DNA of 64,000 nt from Bettongia penicillata ogilbyi (taxonomy: Eukaryota; Chordata; Mammalia; Diprotodontia; Potoroidae), in NCBI GenBank assembly GCA_023548195.1, contig JAJHZJ010000252.1:3231395-3295394 (forward strand), in the 5' to 3' direction. This document shows, piece by piece, positions 10,381 to 21,795 of the stretch; the stretch's first letter is position 1; each line of letters begins with the position of its first letter. Position numbers and translations under genes: made by a program. Under the pieces are notes generated by a model. The model saw only the letters and a list, made by a program, of their open reading frames with translations. It searched no databases and was not told where the DNA came from.

Positions 10381-11100
10381 CTTGAGCCCTAGAATTTGGC
10401 TATAATATTCCTTTTTTGGGGTCTCTTTCAGGAGATGATCAATAGATTCTTTACATTTTTATTTTACCCTCTAGATCTAAGGTATTGGGGCAGATTTCCT
10501 TTATAATTTCTTGAAATATGATGTCTGGGCCATTTTTTTGATCATAACTTTCAAATAGTTCAGTAATTCTTAAATTATCTCTCCTGGATTTATCTCTCCA
10601 TGTCAGTAGTTTTTCCAATGAGATATTTCACATCTTCTATTTTTTTCATTCTTTTGACTTTCTTTCATTATTTCTTGAAATTCCATGGAGTCATTAGTCT
10701 GTACTTGCCCAATTCTAATTTTTAAGGGCTCATTGTTTTCAGTGAGGTTTTGTACCTGTTTTTTTCTCTCCCATTTGGCCAATTCTGCTTCAAAAGGACT
10801 TCTTTTGTACACTGAATTTTGTGCCTGTTTGACCACTAGGCTAGTTCTTTTTATAGTATTATTTTCTTCAGTATCTTTTTTTTTTGTATACAGCTTTTAT
10901 CAAGCTGTTAATTCTCTTTTTTTTATTTTCTTGCAGCACTATTATTTCTTTTCCCAATTTTTCCTCTTCCACCGCATCTCTTTCTTTAACTCTCCTAGGA
11001 ATTCTTGCTGGCCTTGGGTACAATTAGCATTTTTCTTTGAGGCTTTGTTTGTAGTTGTTTTCACATTATTATCTTCTTCCAGATTTATTTCTTAGTCTTC
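10381..11100 (-). pseudogene. N-terminal part of ORF1 of the old L1
   Basis: On the minus strand the translation gives 'KLLTWRDKSRRDNLRI'-like RRM sequence near 10610-10540. Further upstream come the coiled-coil pieces 'RIGQVQTNDSMEFQEIMKE' and 'ELAKWERKKQVQNLTENN', with stops and frameshifts. The rest of the same ORF1 (C-terminal domain, 'AWIWYSGR'-type region) is at 7544-7390, on the other side of the nested HAL1. It is clearly related to, but much more diverged than, the HAL1 ORF1s. Confidence 0.7.
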
Positions 11101-11925
11101 CCTGCTATCACAGTGGCTTTTTATGGTCATGTTCTCTTTTTATTGTTTACTCATTTCCCCAGCCTATTCCTTCACTTTGAACTTTATGTCAAAGTAGGGC
11201 TCTGTTCACCTGGGGGTGGGGAGACATTGTGCCAAGTTTCAGATTCTTTCATGCCACTGTTTTTGGAGCTAGTTCTGGGGGTCTGGAAGTATTTAGTGTT
11301 TCCAGGTGGGTGTTATCTGGGGAGAGATGTGGTCACTACTGTTCTGGTCTGCACTCCAATCTTTACCCAGGAAAGTTCCCTACTACCCTTCAGACATAAG
11401 TACTATTTTGTTCCTCTTGGCCCTAGAACTTTGACCAGGTCACTTGATCTCCTGTAGCCCCAAGTACTAGTGTTTCTCTTAGTCCTGAAACTGACCAGGA
11501 ATCCTACTTCCTTGTGACTGATAACAATCACTCCTCTCTACCCTGGAACTATGTCCCAGAATTGCTTATGGGCAATAGAGTTGCCAATCAATACCAGCTG
11601 CAATCAGTGCCAGCAAAGGGTCTCCAGTAATCTCTTTCTGATCAGCTGTCTGACCTCTTTACTGTCTCTGGCGTGTGAGTTCCCCCCAAATTGCTGCTGT
11701 TGCAGTGGCCTCCAACTTTGAGCCTGTGCCCACTCTGGCGTTACAGACCTCTCTTTGAGACCTCTTAAATTTCCATAGGTTGGAAAGCTGTCTACCTGGG
11801 ACCTTTTGTTGGCTCTTCCACTCAAAAATTTGATTTGAGATCTTATTTTAAAGTTGTTTGGAGGGTGATGTTTGGAGGGAGAGTTCAACTGGGTCCAGAC
11901 CTGTACCCTGCACTTCCCACCCCCC

Positions 11926-13055
11926 ATAATGTTTTAATCTGATTGGGGCAACAAGTCTATAAGTTGCGGAGAAGATGCTGACTTGCATTGATAGAGGACA
12001 TTTCTTCATCTGGAACTTCCCTCCACTAATGGAATCATAGTTCTGATTTCTATCCCAATCTCTTCTACTCTACAGGTTTATTTTGCCAGAAGCCCAAGGT
12101 GCTGTATCAAACTGAGAGGATAATGAAAAGCCATCCAGACTTGAATTCCAGGGTCAGGGAATTTAAGCATATTAACACATATCCAGTCTCTGTTTTTTTC
12201 AGAATGTAGTATTGTGGGAGTAGATTATTAATTCTGAGAAGCTCTTGAAATTTCTTTTAATTAACTACTATTCTTGTCAACGTGAGGGAAGCCACCAATC
12301 AAGGTGTTTCTTCAGTGATAGGAGAAATTACCAAGAGCACTCAGTGTCCTTCTGGAGATAAAGTTCTCAACCACTTAGAAAAGAAACCAGAAACCTTGCA
12401 TTCCCAGAAGGTCAGACTATCTCTGAATCTCTTTAGGATTCACTTTCAGATGTAGTATCTCTTGCTATTTTAACACTTCTTGACTCAGGAAGGAAATCCA
12501 TTGTGATAGAACAAAGGAGTGCCATTGTCTGGGTTCAGAGACAGTGGGACTGTTATGGTTTGAGTATTGGACTGGGAGGCTCCAATGGATTAGCAACTAC
12601 TTAGTAGAGGCAATAGTCCAATTGGAAATCCCATAGGTAGGGAAAATCCCAGACACTTCTTCCCGGGTATCCTAGTATAGTCTTGGTTCAGAAGAAGAAA
12701 AAAGCAAAATAAATCCTTGATTACTTCTCCCCCTTTGCCCCTTCTTGCCTTGGCTACTTTCCTTCCCACTGTGAGCCATGCCTGCAGCCTTGACCATGGA
12801 GTCTATCTTCATCTTGACCTGGACTCTATCTTCATCTGCTATTTTGAGCTTTGGGTATCAGAACAAAAATAAAAGGGCAGAGTAGGAGAAGGCCAGAAAA
12901 ATTCTTCACACTAGGCCTTTGTGTCTACTTATAAATGAGAGAGTGAAATTAAAGCTGGCAAAAAAAATAAATTTTCTAGACCCCCATGCTCAAGTATTAC
13001 TTGGACCCCAAATCCCTAATGGTCAATGAAGGCTTTGATTCTGTGGACAATATTC
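11926..13055. other. low-copy sequence, no gene seen
   Basis: No repeat I recognise and no reading frame with family features. A C/T-rich patch occurs near 12720-12780. The stretch could contain conserved non-coding sequence, which needs a cross-species alignment to tell. Confidence 0.45.
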
Positions 13056-13515
13056 TTCTCCATACCAGTCAGTCAAAAATATTTATTAAGCACCTGCTAC
13101 GTGTTGATCACTGTGCTAAGCTCTGAAAATGTGAAGAAAGTCAAAAGATAGCCCCTATCCTCAAAGAGCTCACAATAATGGGGAAGACATGTACACAACT
13201 AGGTACAAATAAGCTGTGTATGAAATATATAGCAATTAACTAACAGAAGAAGGCCATTAGTACTGAGGGATTGGGAGAGGCTTCCTGGGGAAGATGAGAT
13301 TTTAGTTGGACATTGAGGGAAGCAAAGGAAACCAGGATGGGGAGATGAGGAGGAAGAGTATTCCAAGTATGGAAGACAGCCAAAGAAAATACAGGAGTTA
13401 GAGTCTGCGGATGGAATTCCTTGTTCAAGGAACAGCAAGGAAACCAGTGTCATTGGATCAGAGAGTTTAGCGAGTATGGGGTAGAGTGTTAGGAGACTGG
13501 CAGGGTAGACACTGG
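13056..13515 (+). repeat. ancient dispersed repeat, family unassigned
   Basis: Begins 'atttattaagcacctgctac' and 'cactgtgctaagctctgaaa', continues 'tatcctcaaagagctcacaa' and then a G/A-rich segment with 'aggaagagtattccaagtat' and 'aggaacagcaaggaaaccag'. The same module order recurs near 35150, 42640, 44190 and 63010, so it is a mammal-wide interspersed repeat. The family could be L2/L3-like, but I cannot assign it. Confidence 0.6.
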
Positions 13516-14570
13516 GGATGTGAATGCACCAAGAAGGCTTTGCCCTAGTCCTAGAGCCCTATTTTAAATATTTGAAAGAAGGGACACCTGTACTCTTTGT
13601 ACAAAAGAACTAAAAATCCACCGAGGATGAAAAGGACATTTGGGTCACAGATTAAATATGTGCTTATCTACCGAAGGTGGCTTAGGACAGATCTGTTTGT
13701 GGACAGATGCTTAGCCTACCATCTGCATAGAGGTTTCTTCTCTATTCCAGAAGGAGGGCTTAATTCAAGGTTGACCTGAGTCTGACATTTCTAATGTTAG
13801 AGTTCAGTCATGGGGTGAGGGGATAGGAGAGGAGACTGATGGAATCCAGTGGTGGACTCTCTGGGCAACTCTGGTCTCAGTTTTGTTCCTGTTCCAGTAT
13901 GATCCAGAGTCCTCTTGGATGAAATCAAAAGCAGGAATCTTGAGCCCAGGTTAAGGCTATTTCTCAGACTTCCCCCTGTCTGTTTCCCCCACTTATCTCT
14001 GTGGGGATGGCTCAAAAAGGAAGATAAGATGGCATCTTTTTTCTGCTTATCTGTACTAGGATATATTCCACCCGGGCATCCAAGAACGTCATCTGGAGTT
14101 GTGATGCACCCTCTGCTGTTTTATAGTTACATGAAAGAAAAACACATTTGGCTACTTGTTCTGAGAATCTTCCTGCTCTTTTATGTTTTCCTCAATTTAA
14201 AGGGGAGAATGAGACCCAGCTCCCCTCCCCCTATTACTATGAAATGTCAAAAGGTAGAATATTCATTCCATTGTGAATTAGTTCTGAAATGTATGATGCA
14301 TGACAAAATATCCTTCAGGACAGGAATAAATCAGCCTTGACTACAGTTGCAGGTTGGTGCTTTGGAATTCCAAAACAGAGAACTTAGCATCACTCAAGGA
14401 TGGTTGGTGATGACACCAGTGACAATCCCTTACATTTGCATAGATCTGTACAGTCTACAAAGCCCACTTAAACACACGGTATCTTTGATATGTCACAACA
14501 CATGTGAGGGAAAGCAGAGCAATATTATTGGCATTTTATAGATGGAGAAACTTCTGTAAATGATATTAGG
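13516..14570. other. low-copy sequence, no gene seen
   Basis: The longest open frame (13915-14340, plus strand, 141 codons) gives a hydrophobic, repeat-free translation without any family signature or splice context. I leave it out as a gene. Confidence 0.45.
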
Positions 14571-15095
14571 GATAGCTCAGTGGCAGAGTGGACGGAGTGC
14601 TGTAGTCAGAGTGAGCTGAGTTCAGATATGGCCTCAGAGAATCCTAATACCTGTCGACCATGGGCAAGTCACTTAACCCTGTTTGCCTCAATTTCTCACT
14701 TGTAAAATGAAGATAATAGTAGCACTGACTCCCAGAGTTGTTATTTCCCTCATCACCTCCCAAGCAATGAGCTTAATCATTACAGTATTGGCTGGTGTTT
14801 TTGTTCGGTCTTGTCCGACTCTTTGTGATGCCGTTTGGGGTTTTCTTGGCAGAGATACTAGAGAGATTTGCCATTTCCTTCTCCAGCTCATTTTACAGAT
14901 GAGGAAAGTGAGGCAAACAGGGATAAGTGACTTGTGCAGGGTCACACAGATAGTAAGTATCTGAGGCCAGATTTGAACTCAGGAAGATGAGTCTTCTTGA
15001 CTCCAGGTCCAGAGTTCCATCCATTATGGCACCACCTAGCTGCTATAATGGACCAAATGAAATAATAATTACTCCTGGCACATAGTAAGCACTGC
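14571..15095 (+). mobile_element. MIR-type CORE-SINE, split by an antisense MAR1
   Basis: The sense head is 'gatagctcagtggcagagtg', followed by 'gggcaagtcacttaaccctg' and 'gcctcaatttctcacttgta'. It continues past an antisense SINE (14795-15046) with a degraded 'aatgaaataataatt' and 'ctggcacatagtaagcactg', the usual MIR 3' tail. The tRNA-like head is part of the SINE and is not a tRNA gene. Confidence 0.7.
14795..15046 (-). mobile_element. MAR1-type CORE-SINE with RTE-like tail
   Basis: Antisense copy. The RTE-like tail 'gtccgactctttgtgatgcc' and 'ggggttttcttggcagagat' comes first, then 'ttgccatttccttctccagc', 'gacttgtgcagggtcacaca' and the head 'tatggcaccacctagctgct'. It is essentially full length and inserted in a sense MIR-type SINE. 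Confidence 0.85.
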
Positions 15096-15239
15096 ATGAT
15101 GAGGATAACAATGATGAGGATAAGCACGATGGTGATGATGATGACGATGTCAGAACTGGTGCTATAATTAAAGGCCTGATCTCTCATTGACTCCCAAACT
15201 CATGCTCCTGGGAGTGAAAGAAACAAACAGAACCTATTG

Positions 15240-15595
15240 GAAATATATTTGGAGGGGACATTAGGGACCATCTAGTCCAACTCCTTGATTTTACGGATGA
15301 AGAAACTAAGTCTCAGAGAGGTATCCAAAGTTGTACAAGTTTCAGAGCTAGAATTTTTTTTTTTGGGGGGGACTACACATATGATTTCATCTATCTAGGA
15401 AATTCTTAGTAAGGAAATTTCCTCCATGGATAAAGAGAAGCACTTGTTCTACATACTATAGTGTTAGAGAGATGCCTGGAACATTGAGAGGTTAAGTGAC
15501 TTGCCCAGGGTCACACAGTTAGTATGTGTTAGAAAGCAGAACTTGAGCCCAGGTTGTCCTAATTCTCCATCCTTCCAATTATCTGCTACATAGGC
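15240..15595 (-). mobile_element. MIR-related repeat fragments
   Basis: 'gaccatctagtccaactcct' plus 'ggatgaagaaactaagtctc' at 15265-15330 and 'ggttaagtgacttgcccagg' plus 'gtcacacagttagtatgtgt' at 15490-15530 are the MIR core read in antisense. The middle part (15355-15470) carries 'gatttcatctatctaggaaa', which accompanies MIR in marsupial copies. Confidence 0.6.
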
Positions 15596-16062
15596 CATTC
15601 TGTTTCTATAGGATGTGAAAATGTCATATTTAATTCAATGTTAATGATGTTGAGTTCAGTTTAGGAGGGCATATTGGAAGTTACACATTTTTGTTAAGTA
15701 AGAAACTTGGTAATGGACTTAAATTGTTATAGTAGTAACCTCATAATAATTGTGAAATTCTTGATGAGTTAGGAAAAGATTCATACCACCTTACAAGTGA
15801 TATTGAGGTTTACACGACATTATAAGTGATAAGGAGACGTAGGGAATGCCTTCTCCGAAAGGTCCTGGCCAAGTACAAACACCCACGGAAGATTTCTCTG
15901 GTTTTCCCTTTTACTTGTTGACTCCTTTCTTGCAACCAAATAATAAAAGCTAATAGCTAACATCCACAGAGTGCTTACTAGGTGCCATATGCTAAAGGTT
16001 TTATTTAATGATTCGATTCTTACAACAACCCTAGGAGGTAGGTACAATTAGTATTCCCATTT

Positions 16063-16692
16063 TGTGTTTGTCCTTCATTGCCAAAGAAGACCATGCCATC
16101 AGAAAAACGATGACATGACTTGCACTGAACTTTGTTTTGAGTGAGGGAGGGTCTGTGCAGGTCACCAGCCTCACTTCTCCTCCAGAGCCATCTGAATCCA
16201 CAGACCTGATATTCCAGTTGACTTGGGTTTTACTGGTTCCTTTCCTATTCTCCCCTCCCCTCCCCTCCCCCCTCCCCTCCCCTCCCCTCCCCTCCCCTCC
16301 CCTCCCCTCCCCTCCCCTTCCCTCCCCTCCCCTCCTCTCCCCTCCCCTCCCCCTCCCCTTCCTTCCTTCCCCTCCCCTCCCCTCCCCTCTCCTCCGCTTA
16401 TCTCTTCTCCTCTCTTCTTAACTGTGCTATCCTGTCCTGTCCTGTCCTCTCCCAAAACCTTAAACCTACTGCACTCTGAAACTGGGACTCCATTGGGGCC
16501 TGCCTGAGGGCTCCTCTGGACCCTCCTAGCTTGAGAGTGACTGTTGCTGTTTCCCACCCATTCTGATGTCTTTTTCTTGACTTCATTAAAGGGGCCATGC
16601 CCTGGCTACTTCTTAAACAGTCCTATTCAATGAATGGGCGTTGCCTCACCCGAAGTGAGTACCTGCAAAGACCTTGGCCTAAGGGGCCAAGT
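16063..16692 (-). mobile_element. SINE with 5' half inverted around a (CCCCT)n tract
   Basis: This is the same family as 6220-6539. The 3' half is antisense at 16063-16235 ('gtccttcattgccaaagaag', 'cagcctcacttctcctccag'). The 5' half lies in the plus orientation at about 16583-16692 ('aggggccatgccctggctac', 'cccgaagtgagtacctgc'). In the 6.2-kb copy the two halves are colinear, so here the 5' half is inverted. A pyrimidine microsatellite (16246-16402) sits between the halves. Inversion of the 5' part is the signature of twin-primed insertion, though two independent insertions cannot be excluded. Confidence 0.65.
16246..16402. repeat. (CCCCT)n-type pyrimidine microsatellite
   Basis: About 155 bases of ccctcccct repeats with small variants, all pyrimidine on the plus strand. 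It gives long artefactual frames (poly-PSPPL on one strand, poly-GEGRG on the other). A pure polypurine/polypyrimidine tract of this kind can adopt triplex or G-rich structures, a general property of such tracts and not something shown here. Confidence 0.95.
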
Positions 16693-16755
16693 TAAATGAT
16701 TTATCTTATATATCTAAGGCTAGATTTGAACTTAGGTCTTCTTGACTCCACACCC

Positions 16756-16965
16756 AGAGTATGTATGTGTATGTGTATGTGTGTGTGTTTGTACATAAAG
16801 TATTATATGCATACAAAATATATATTCATTTGTGTGTATGCATACACACATTCACATGTCTATATATGCATACCCACATATATATACATATTTTTATGTA
16901 TGTGTTTCTATATGTATGTCTATGAATATATGCATATACACATATATGCCTGTTTTCTATTACTA
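16756..16965. repeat. TG/TA-rich alternating purine-pyrimidine low-complexity tract
   Basis: Imperfect 'tatgtgtatgtgtatgtg' runs give way to 'acatatatatacatatt'-type sequence. The open frames across it on both strands are composed of Y, I, C, H and M only and are artefacts. Confidence 0.85.
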
Positions 16966-19685
16966 TTGTAAACAAATGCCGAAGTGGCACATGTTGGTCT
17001 TGCGTGGGAGAGCAGAGTTGGGAAAAGGGAGGTTTGCTCAGAGATATTTTGGAGTAGAGCCCCAAGATGAGAAATCTAGGATCTAGGCTTGGTTTAGCTC
17101 CAGTCTGTGAGGGACCTCTGTCAAATCGCTTTATCATCTCTAGGTTGGAATTTCCTCGTCTCTAAGGTGAGGAAGATGGGGTCAGGGATCATTGAGCAAG
17201 ATCAGAGAAATGTCTGTGGAGGCCAGTGTAAGGGGCCTATGTCTGTGGTTCAATCACATAACTAGCTGGTGTCCAATATCTAACCTTCTCCACTGGTTGC
17301 TTAGAAGCTACTTGTACTGCGGATGCCCAAGGTGATCTCTTGCAGTGTGTGACATCAGTGGGGTTAGACCCCTGGCTCCTTACTCCAAAGCCTCGGTGAT
17401 GTCATCGCCTCTGGCAGAAGCACCAGCCCCTTGGCAGCTGAGATTCCTCAGGGTGTTATGGAGGTGATAATTACCTTAGATTTTGTTATAAAGTGCAGTT
17501 GGTAACTATGTCATTAAATCACAGCCACATCTACATATGCATGTATATTAATCCCTTTAAAGAGTTTAATAGATTAAGTAAAACCATACACACACACACA
17601 CACACACACACAAATTCTTCTTTTAAAAATGTAAAAACAAAAATGATACCAGCAAAATCTGGCATAGCTAGATTACTTTTTATTTTTTTCAAGTTATTTC
17701 AACCTTCTCATGTAAATATCTGCAACCTGTTGCATATTTTAAACAGTTGCATAATAAGCCCCCAAGTGAAAAACACAGTGAAACTCATTTCCTGACCACA
17801 TAAGGAGAAAAGGAGTCAATATGTGTTCTGTAGGCGAAGGAGAACTGAATTACATTCCTCCCACACAGGCTGGAGAGGGACGTCTTCATTGCTTCAGAGG
17901 AGAGAATTATAGCAACATTTAACCACTGTGAACCATCCTGCTCCATACTGTTAGCCATTATAGGGGTGCCGCTCTCACTGAAGCCAAAGAGAGAGAAAGG
18001 ACAGGGTCCTATTTGTTCCAGCTCTACCATACTCAGGCATGTTGAGTAGCAAGTAAAATACCTTGCTCAGGATTTCTAGTACATTAGGTGACTATCAGAT
18101 ATGTAGACCTTATACTTGGCGCATTCTCTGTCTTTTCCTTTAGCATGTACTTCAGTACGAGTATTAGAAGTCTGCCAAATACGGATTTGTAGTGGGAGGC
18201 AGACCAAGGAATAAGGTTTTGAACCATTTAAAGATATACGGAGGAGTCATCATTGGGTCAACCAAGCCTATGAGTACACCAGATTGATATGTGATCCCTT
18301 AGCCCAATTGTTCCATGAGAGCAAGGGTTTTAATCTTTTTCTGTGATTTATGGACCCCTCTGGCATTCTGGTAAAGACCGTAGACCCCTCCTCAGAATAA
18401 TATTTTTAAATGTGGAAAATAAGAAAAAATTTGTTGTGAAAGAAAGGAAACCAGTTATATGGAAATACAGGGGGTTTTGTTGTCTTTCCTCCTGTTTTTG
18501 GGATTGCGCTGCCCTGTTTTGTCCAGGCTGGCAGTGCAGTGCTCACTCATGTTCAGTTCCTCCTACTGATTAGCACAGAAGCTTTGACCTGTTCTGTTTC
18601 TAGCCTGGGATGGTTTGCCTCTCCTTTGGCCCACCCTCTCTCCCATCCTGGAGATCTTCATATTGGGGCTGAGTTTAGTCCAAATACCCTTCTCCCTAAT
18701 TCTGTTTTTTGAATAAAATTGTTTATTTTTTTACATTCATTTATAATCTGTTCCTCTCGTTATCCCTCAGTGGAAGGAAAGAAAGGATGAAAGAAGGAAA
18801 GAAAGGAAGGAAGAAAGGAAAGGAAAGGAAAGAAGGAAGGAAAGAAAGAAAAAACAAAGAAGAAATAAAAGAAGGACCTTTATCAAAAGCATGCATAATC
18901 CAGCAAAACAAATTCCCACATTGGCAATGTCCAGAAATATAAGTCTCTATCTTCATTTTAAATCCATTACTACCTTCCCTCCGCACCTCCCAAGCCCCAT
19001 GGCAGGTGAGTTCAGAGGCAGATTCAAAAACGGTTCTTCCTGATGACAAGAGCGGCCTTCCATCCATGATGACAATCTGTCTTTTCTAGACCAAAGAACA
19101 GAAAATCCTGGTTTTGTTATGACTATAACGATCTCTCTTGCTATGATATGCAACATTAAGGCATACATAGATCTTGGGAAAGGCTACCTGCATGTGAAAT
19201 CTTTCCAGCTCCTTTTGAGGGGTGGTGGGTGGAGATGAAGTTATGTAAAAAGGTAACAGAGCTTAGAAAGCACCTGGAAGGGAGGCCCTAACAATCCTAC
19301 TTAGTTTTACTGGTCGTACTCCCCCTTCAATTACTCAGCTCTTATAATCTAAGACCAGGCATACACTGATGCTGGTGCAACCCTGGGGATATCCTACTGG
19401 ATATATGGGTCTCCCACTGTAGCCCACCTCCCCTCTCCAACTATTTTTAGATGGGCAAAAAGAAGTTAAAACAAACAAGGGCAGTCCTTACGGAAAGAAG
19501 ATAATTTACCGTGAAGAGTGAGTATGTGGTATTTTGGATGGCACAATTTCAGTTACTTTTTGTTCTGGTGATGAGAGTGGTGTTACTGACGATGGTGAAG
19601 GTGTAGCAGTGGTGTGGATTCAGGCTCACTATATGCCTAAAGGCCTCAGGACTTACCCCCTTCTATCAGCCTCCCCACCATGCCA
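16966..19685. other. mostly low-copy sequence with short tracts
   Basis: Holds a (CA)n run at 17587-17612. At 18330-18440 there is a decayed dispersed repeat ('tttatggacccctctggcat', 'tagacccctcctcagaataa') of a type common in mammals but unassigned here. A GAAA/GGAA purine tract lies at 18775-18865. No exon or gene is supported. Confidence 0.45.
18775..18865. repeat. GAAA/GGAA polypurine tract
   Basis: About 90 bases of almost uninterrupted purine ('gaaggaaagaaaggaaggaa'). The plus-strand frame through it is a K/E/R/G-only artefact. Confidence 0.9.
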
Positions 19686-19975
19686 ACTGTCAATCTGGTG
19701 GCACAGTGGAGAGAATGCTGGGCTTGGCGTCAGGAAAATTTGATTACAAACCCAGCCTCAGACATTTATTAGCTGTGTGACCCTTACTACCTGTATGACC
19801 CTGTGTGACAAGTCGCTTGATCTCTGTTTGCCTCAGTTTCCTAAAATGTAAAATGAGGATATTAATATTTACCCCCCAGAGTTACTGTTAAGAATCAAAT
19901 GAGATATTTGGAAAAAGTGTTTGGTGCCATGCCTGGCACAGAGTAGACACTATGTAAAGGCTTATTATCCTTCCT
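19686..19975 (+). mobile_element. MIR-type CORE-SINE with L2-like tail
   Basis: 'aatctggtggcacagtggag' head, 'cagcctcagacatttattag', 'gtttgcctcagtttccta' core and 'gccatgcctggcacagagta' tail. A small internal duplication of the 'tgtgaccctt...tgaccctgtgtgac' part is visible at about 19775-19810. Confidence 0.8.
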
Positions 19976-20099
19976 GCCCTTTCTGAGTCCTGAGAGCAGT
20001 GCTATCTTCTCCCAAATCGCAGGCCTGAATCCATTGCTGGGATTTGCTATGTTCTGTGGTTGGCTCAAACTGAACTCAATTCTCTCCTCCTTAGAAAGC

Positions 20100-20290
20100 A
20101 TAGTGTAAGTATATAGAGTATGAATTTGGGTGTCAGGAACATCTAGGCTCCAACCCTACCCTACATGGCTCATACTCACCTTTTTTGAGACCCAGTTTTG
20201 TCATCTACATAGCACCTATATTGCCTACTTCAGCAGTGTAAAGGGTCAAATGAGATAATGTATGTAAATCAGCTTACATTGAGAGAGAAA
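20100..20290 (+). mobile_element. MIR-type SINE fragment
   Basis: 'gagtatgaatttgggtgtca', 'gagacccagttttgtcatct', 'gggtcaaatgagataatgta'. Head and tail are decayed. Confidence 0.55.
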
Positions 20291-20649
20291 ACATCTTTAA
20301 GGAAACCATCTGTTCTCTGATCTTTGATCTTTCTGTGCTCTTAGGTAGGACCAACTTAAACCTTTAGGCTAGGAGCATCTCATGATATGTTTGTTGGGCA
20401 CAGGTAAGCCAGTGTGATCCCACAGGTCCCAATACTGCCTACACATTTAATCACAATGAATGCTTCTTTCTGGAATACACAACCAACATGGCCTTCTTTT
20501 TGATGAACAGAAGAGAGAGAGTTCATTTGAAAGACAGGCATATAGAGGCTCACAGTATGGCCTAGACTGGGTAGCTTGGGAAAATCATTCTTTTCCTACA
20601 GAACAAGAAATGATAGTAGGTAAGAAATCATGTGTGCCTCTCCCCACCC

Positions 20650-20928
20650 CCATTTCTGTGGTTGTTGCATGTTGTTCCATCATTTCAATTGTGTCTAACT
20701 CCTCACGGCTCCATTTGGGGTTTTCTTGCCCAAGATATTAGATTGGTTTGTCATTTCCTTCTTCAGATCATTTTACAGATGAAGAAACTGAAGTAAACAG
20801 GGTGGAGTGACTTGCCCAGGGTCATACAGCTAGTAAGTGTCTGAGACCGGATTTGAATTCAGGAAGATGAATCTTCCTGACTCCAGGCCTGGCATGCTAT
20901 CCATTGTGCTACATAATTATCCCCCAAT
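20650..20928 (-). mobile_element. MAR1-type CORE-SINE with RTE-like tail
   Basis: Antisense copy from 'ttccatcatttcaattgtgt' and 'ccatttggggttttcttgcc' through 'gacttgcccagggtcataca' to 'ctatccattgtgctacataa'. Nearly full length. Confidence 0.85.
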
Positions 20929-20934
20929 AGTGTT

Positions 20935-21080
20935 GTAGAAATAACTATGGATTAGGGAATGAAAGGGCCAAGTGTAAGTTCCAGCTCTAGTTATGTGAAC
21001 TTGGACAATTCATGTCATGTCTTGTGGCCTCAGTTTCCTCAGCTGTAAATGGTCATAATGCACCACCTATGATTTGATCT
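20935..21080 (+). mobile_element. MIR-type SINE fragment
   Basis: 'taagttccagctctagttat', 'gtgaacttggacaattcatg' and 'gcctcagtttcctcagctgt' are the MIR core in sense orientation. The tail is lost. Confidence 0.55.
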
Positions 21081-21600
21081 CTGATGGAGATAGGAAGGAC
21101 ATAAATATATGTGTGTATAGCAAGGACAGAGGACTTGTCTAAAACTTAGGGTTACTAATATACATTAAAAAAATCAAAACCTATTAGCTTTTTTTAAAAA
21201 AAATTCTACTTTCATTTTTAAAAACAGAATGTAGTTTTCCTATTTCATGTTGAATGCAACAAATAATAAAAATACATATTATGATTTTCTTTTTCGTGTC
21301 TGGGTAAGAGAGATAAAGAGGAAGAGGGAAGACAAGTGGAGTACCAAAGGAAAGAGGCTATGAAAAGGGCACTACAAGGAATAAAGACATGCAGAGAAAA
21401 AATGACCTGAGATATATAGATAAGGAAATATTTTGAGAACTGTACAGTATCATACAAATGTGTTATAGGTCAGGTATGATTCTAGTTGTTCTGGATTAAA
21501 ATGAAATGATACACTTGTCAACTTTCTGTTTCCAAAAAAAAAAAAAAGGAAAGAAAGAAAAGAGATTTCTATTTAGTATAGAATGGAAAGGATGCTCAAC
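21081..21600. other. low-copy AT-rich sequence
   Basis: Poly-A/T runs at 21165-21210 and 21530-21550, otherwise nothing I can name. It could hide a decayed L1 3' end. Confidence 0.4.
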
Positions 21601-21619
21601 AAACACACAGTATTTATTA

Positions 21620-21795
21620 AAATACTAGCTGTGTGACACTGGACAAGTCACTTAATCCTGTTTTCCTCAGTTTCCTCATCTGTAAAATTAACAAGGGAAG
21701 AAAATGGCAAACTGCTCCTGTATCTTTGTCAGGAAAATTCTAAATGGAGTCACAGAGAGTCAGATATGACAGAAATGACTGAACAACACAAAGTT
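21620..21795 (+). mobile_element. MAR1-type CORE-SINE, 5' truncated
   Basis: 'actagctgtgtgacactgga', 'gttttcctcagtttcctcat', 'gaaaatggcaaactgctcct', 'tcacagagagtcagatatga' and 'aaatgactgaacaacac'. The last two are the RTE-like tail that distinguishes MAR1 from MIR. Confidence 0.8.

Larger units (their letters stand above)
5728..11925 (-). mobile_element. old L1 LINE, minus strand, RT region deleted, with nested SINE and HAL1
   Basis: Read on the minus strand the order is: probable 5' UTR (about 11925-11100), ORF1 (11100-10381, then 7544-7390), start of ORF2 with the endonuclease region (7390-7015), then directly the extreme C-terminus of ORF2 (7015-6540), then 3' UTR (6219-5728). The central ORF2, including the reverse transcriptase, is missing, so this copy carries an internal deletion of several kilobases. 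It is interrupted by a SINE at 6220-6539 and by HAL1 copy B at 7558-10367. Both insertions are younger than the L1. The 5' boundary is uncertain because I cannot identify the first base of the element. Confidence 0.75.
15945..16755 (-). mobile_element. MIR SINE, split by another SINE
   Basis: The left part (15945-16062) has 'gagtgcttactaggtgccat' and 'acaacaaccctaggaggtag'. The right part (16693-16755) has 'ctagatttgaacttaggtct' and 'tcttgactcc'. Together they make an ordinary antisense MIR that was interrupted by the inverted SINE at 16063-16692. Confidence 0.7.

Noticed and set aside
10685..11095. 136-codon plus-strand frame with membrane-like sequence
   Set aside because: It is antisense to the old L1 ORF1 coiled coil. 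The F/L-rich translation is the mirror of K/E codons.
14571..14620. tRNA-like sequence
   Set aside because: It is the tRNA-derived head of a CORE-SINE. The acceptor and anticodon arms of a real tRNA gene cannot be formed.
16137..16598. Long frames on both strands (up to 128 codons)
   Set aside because: They are produced by the (CCCCT)n microsatellite (PSPPLPSP and GEGRGGEG translations).
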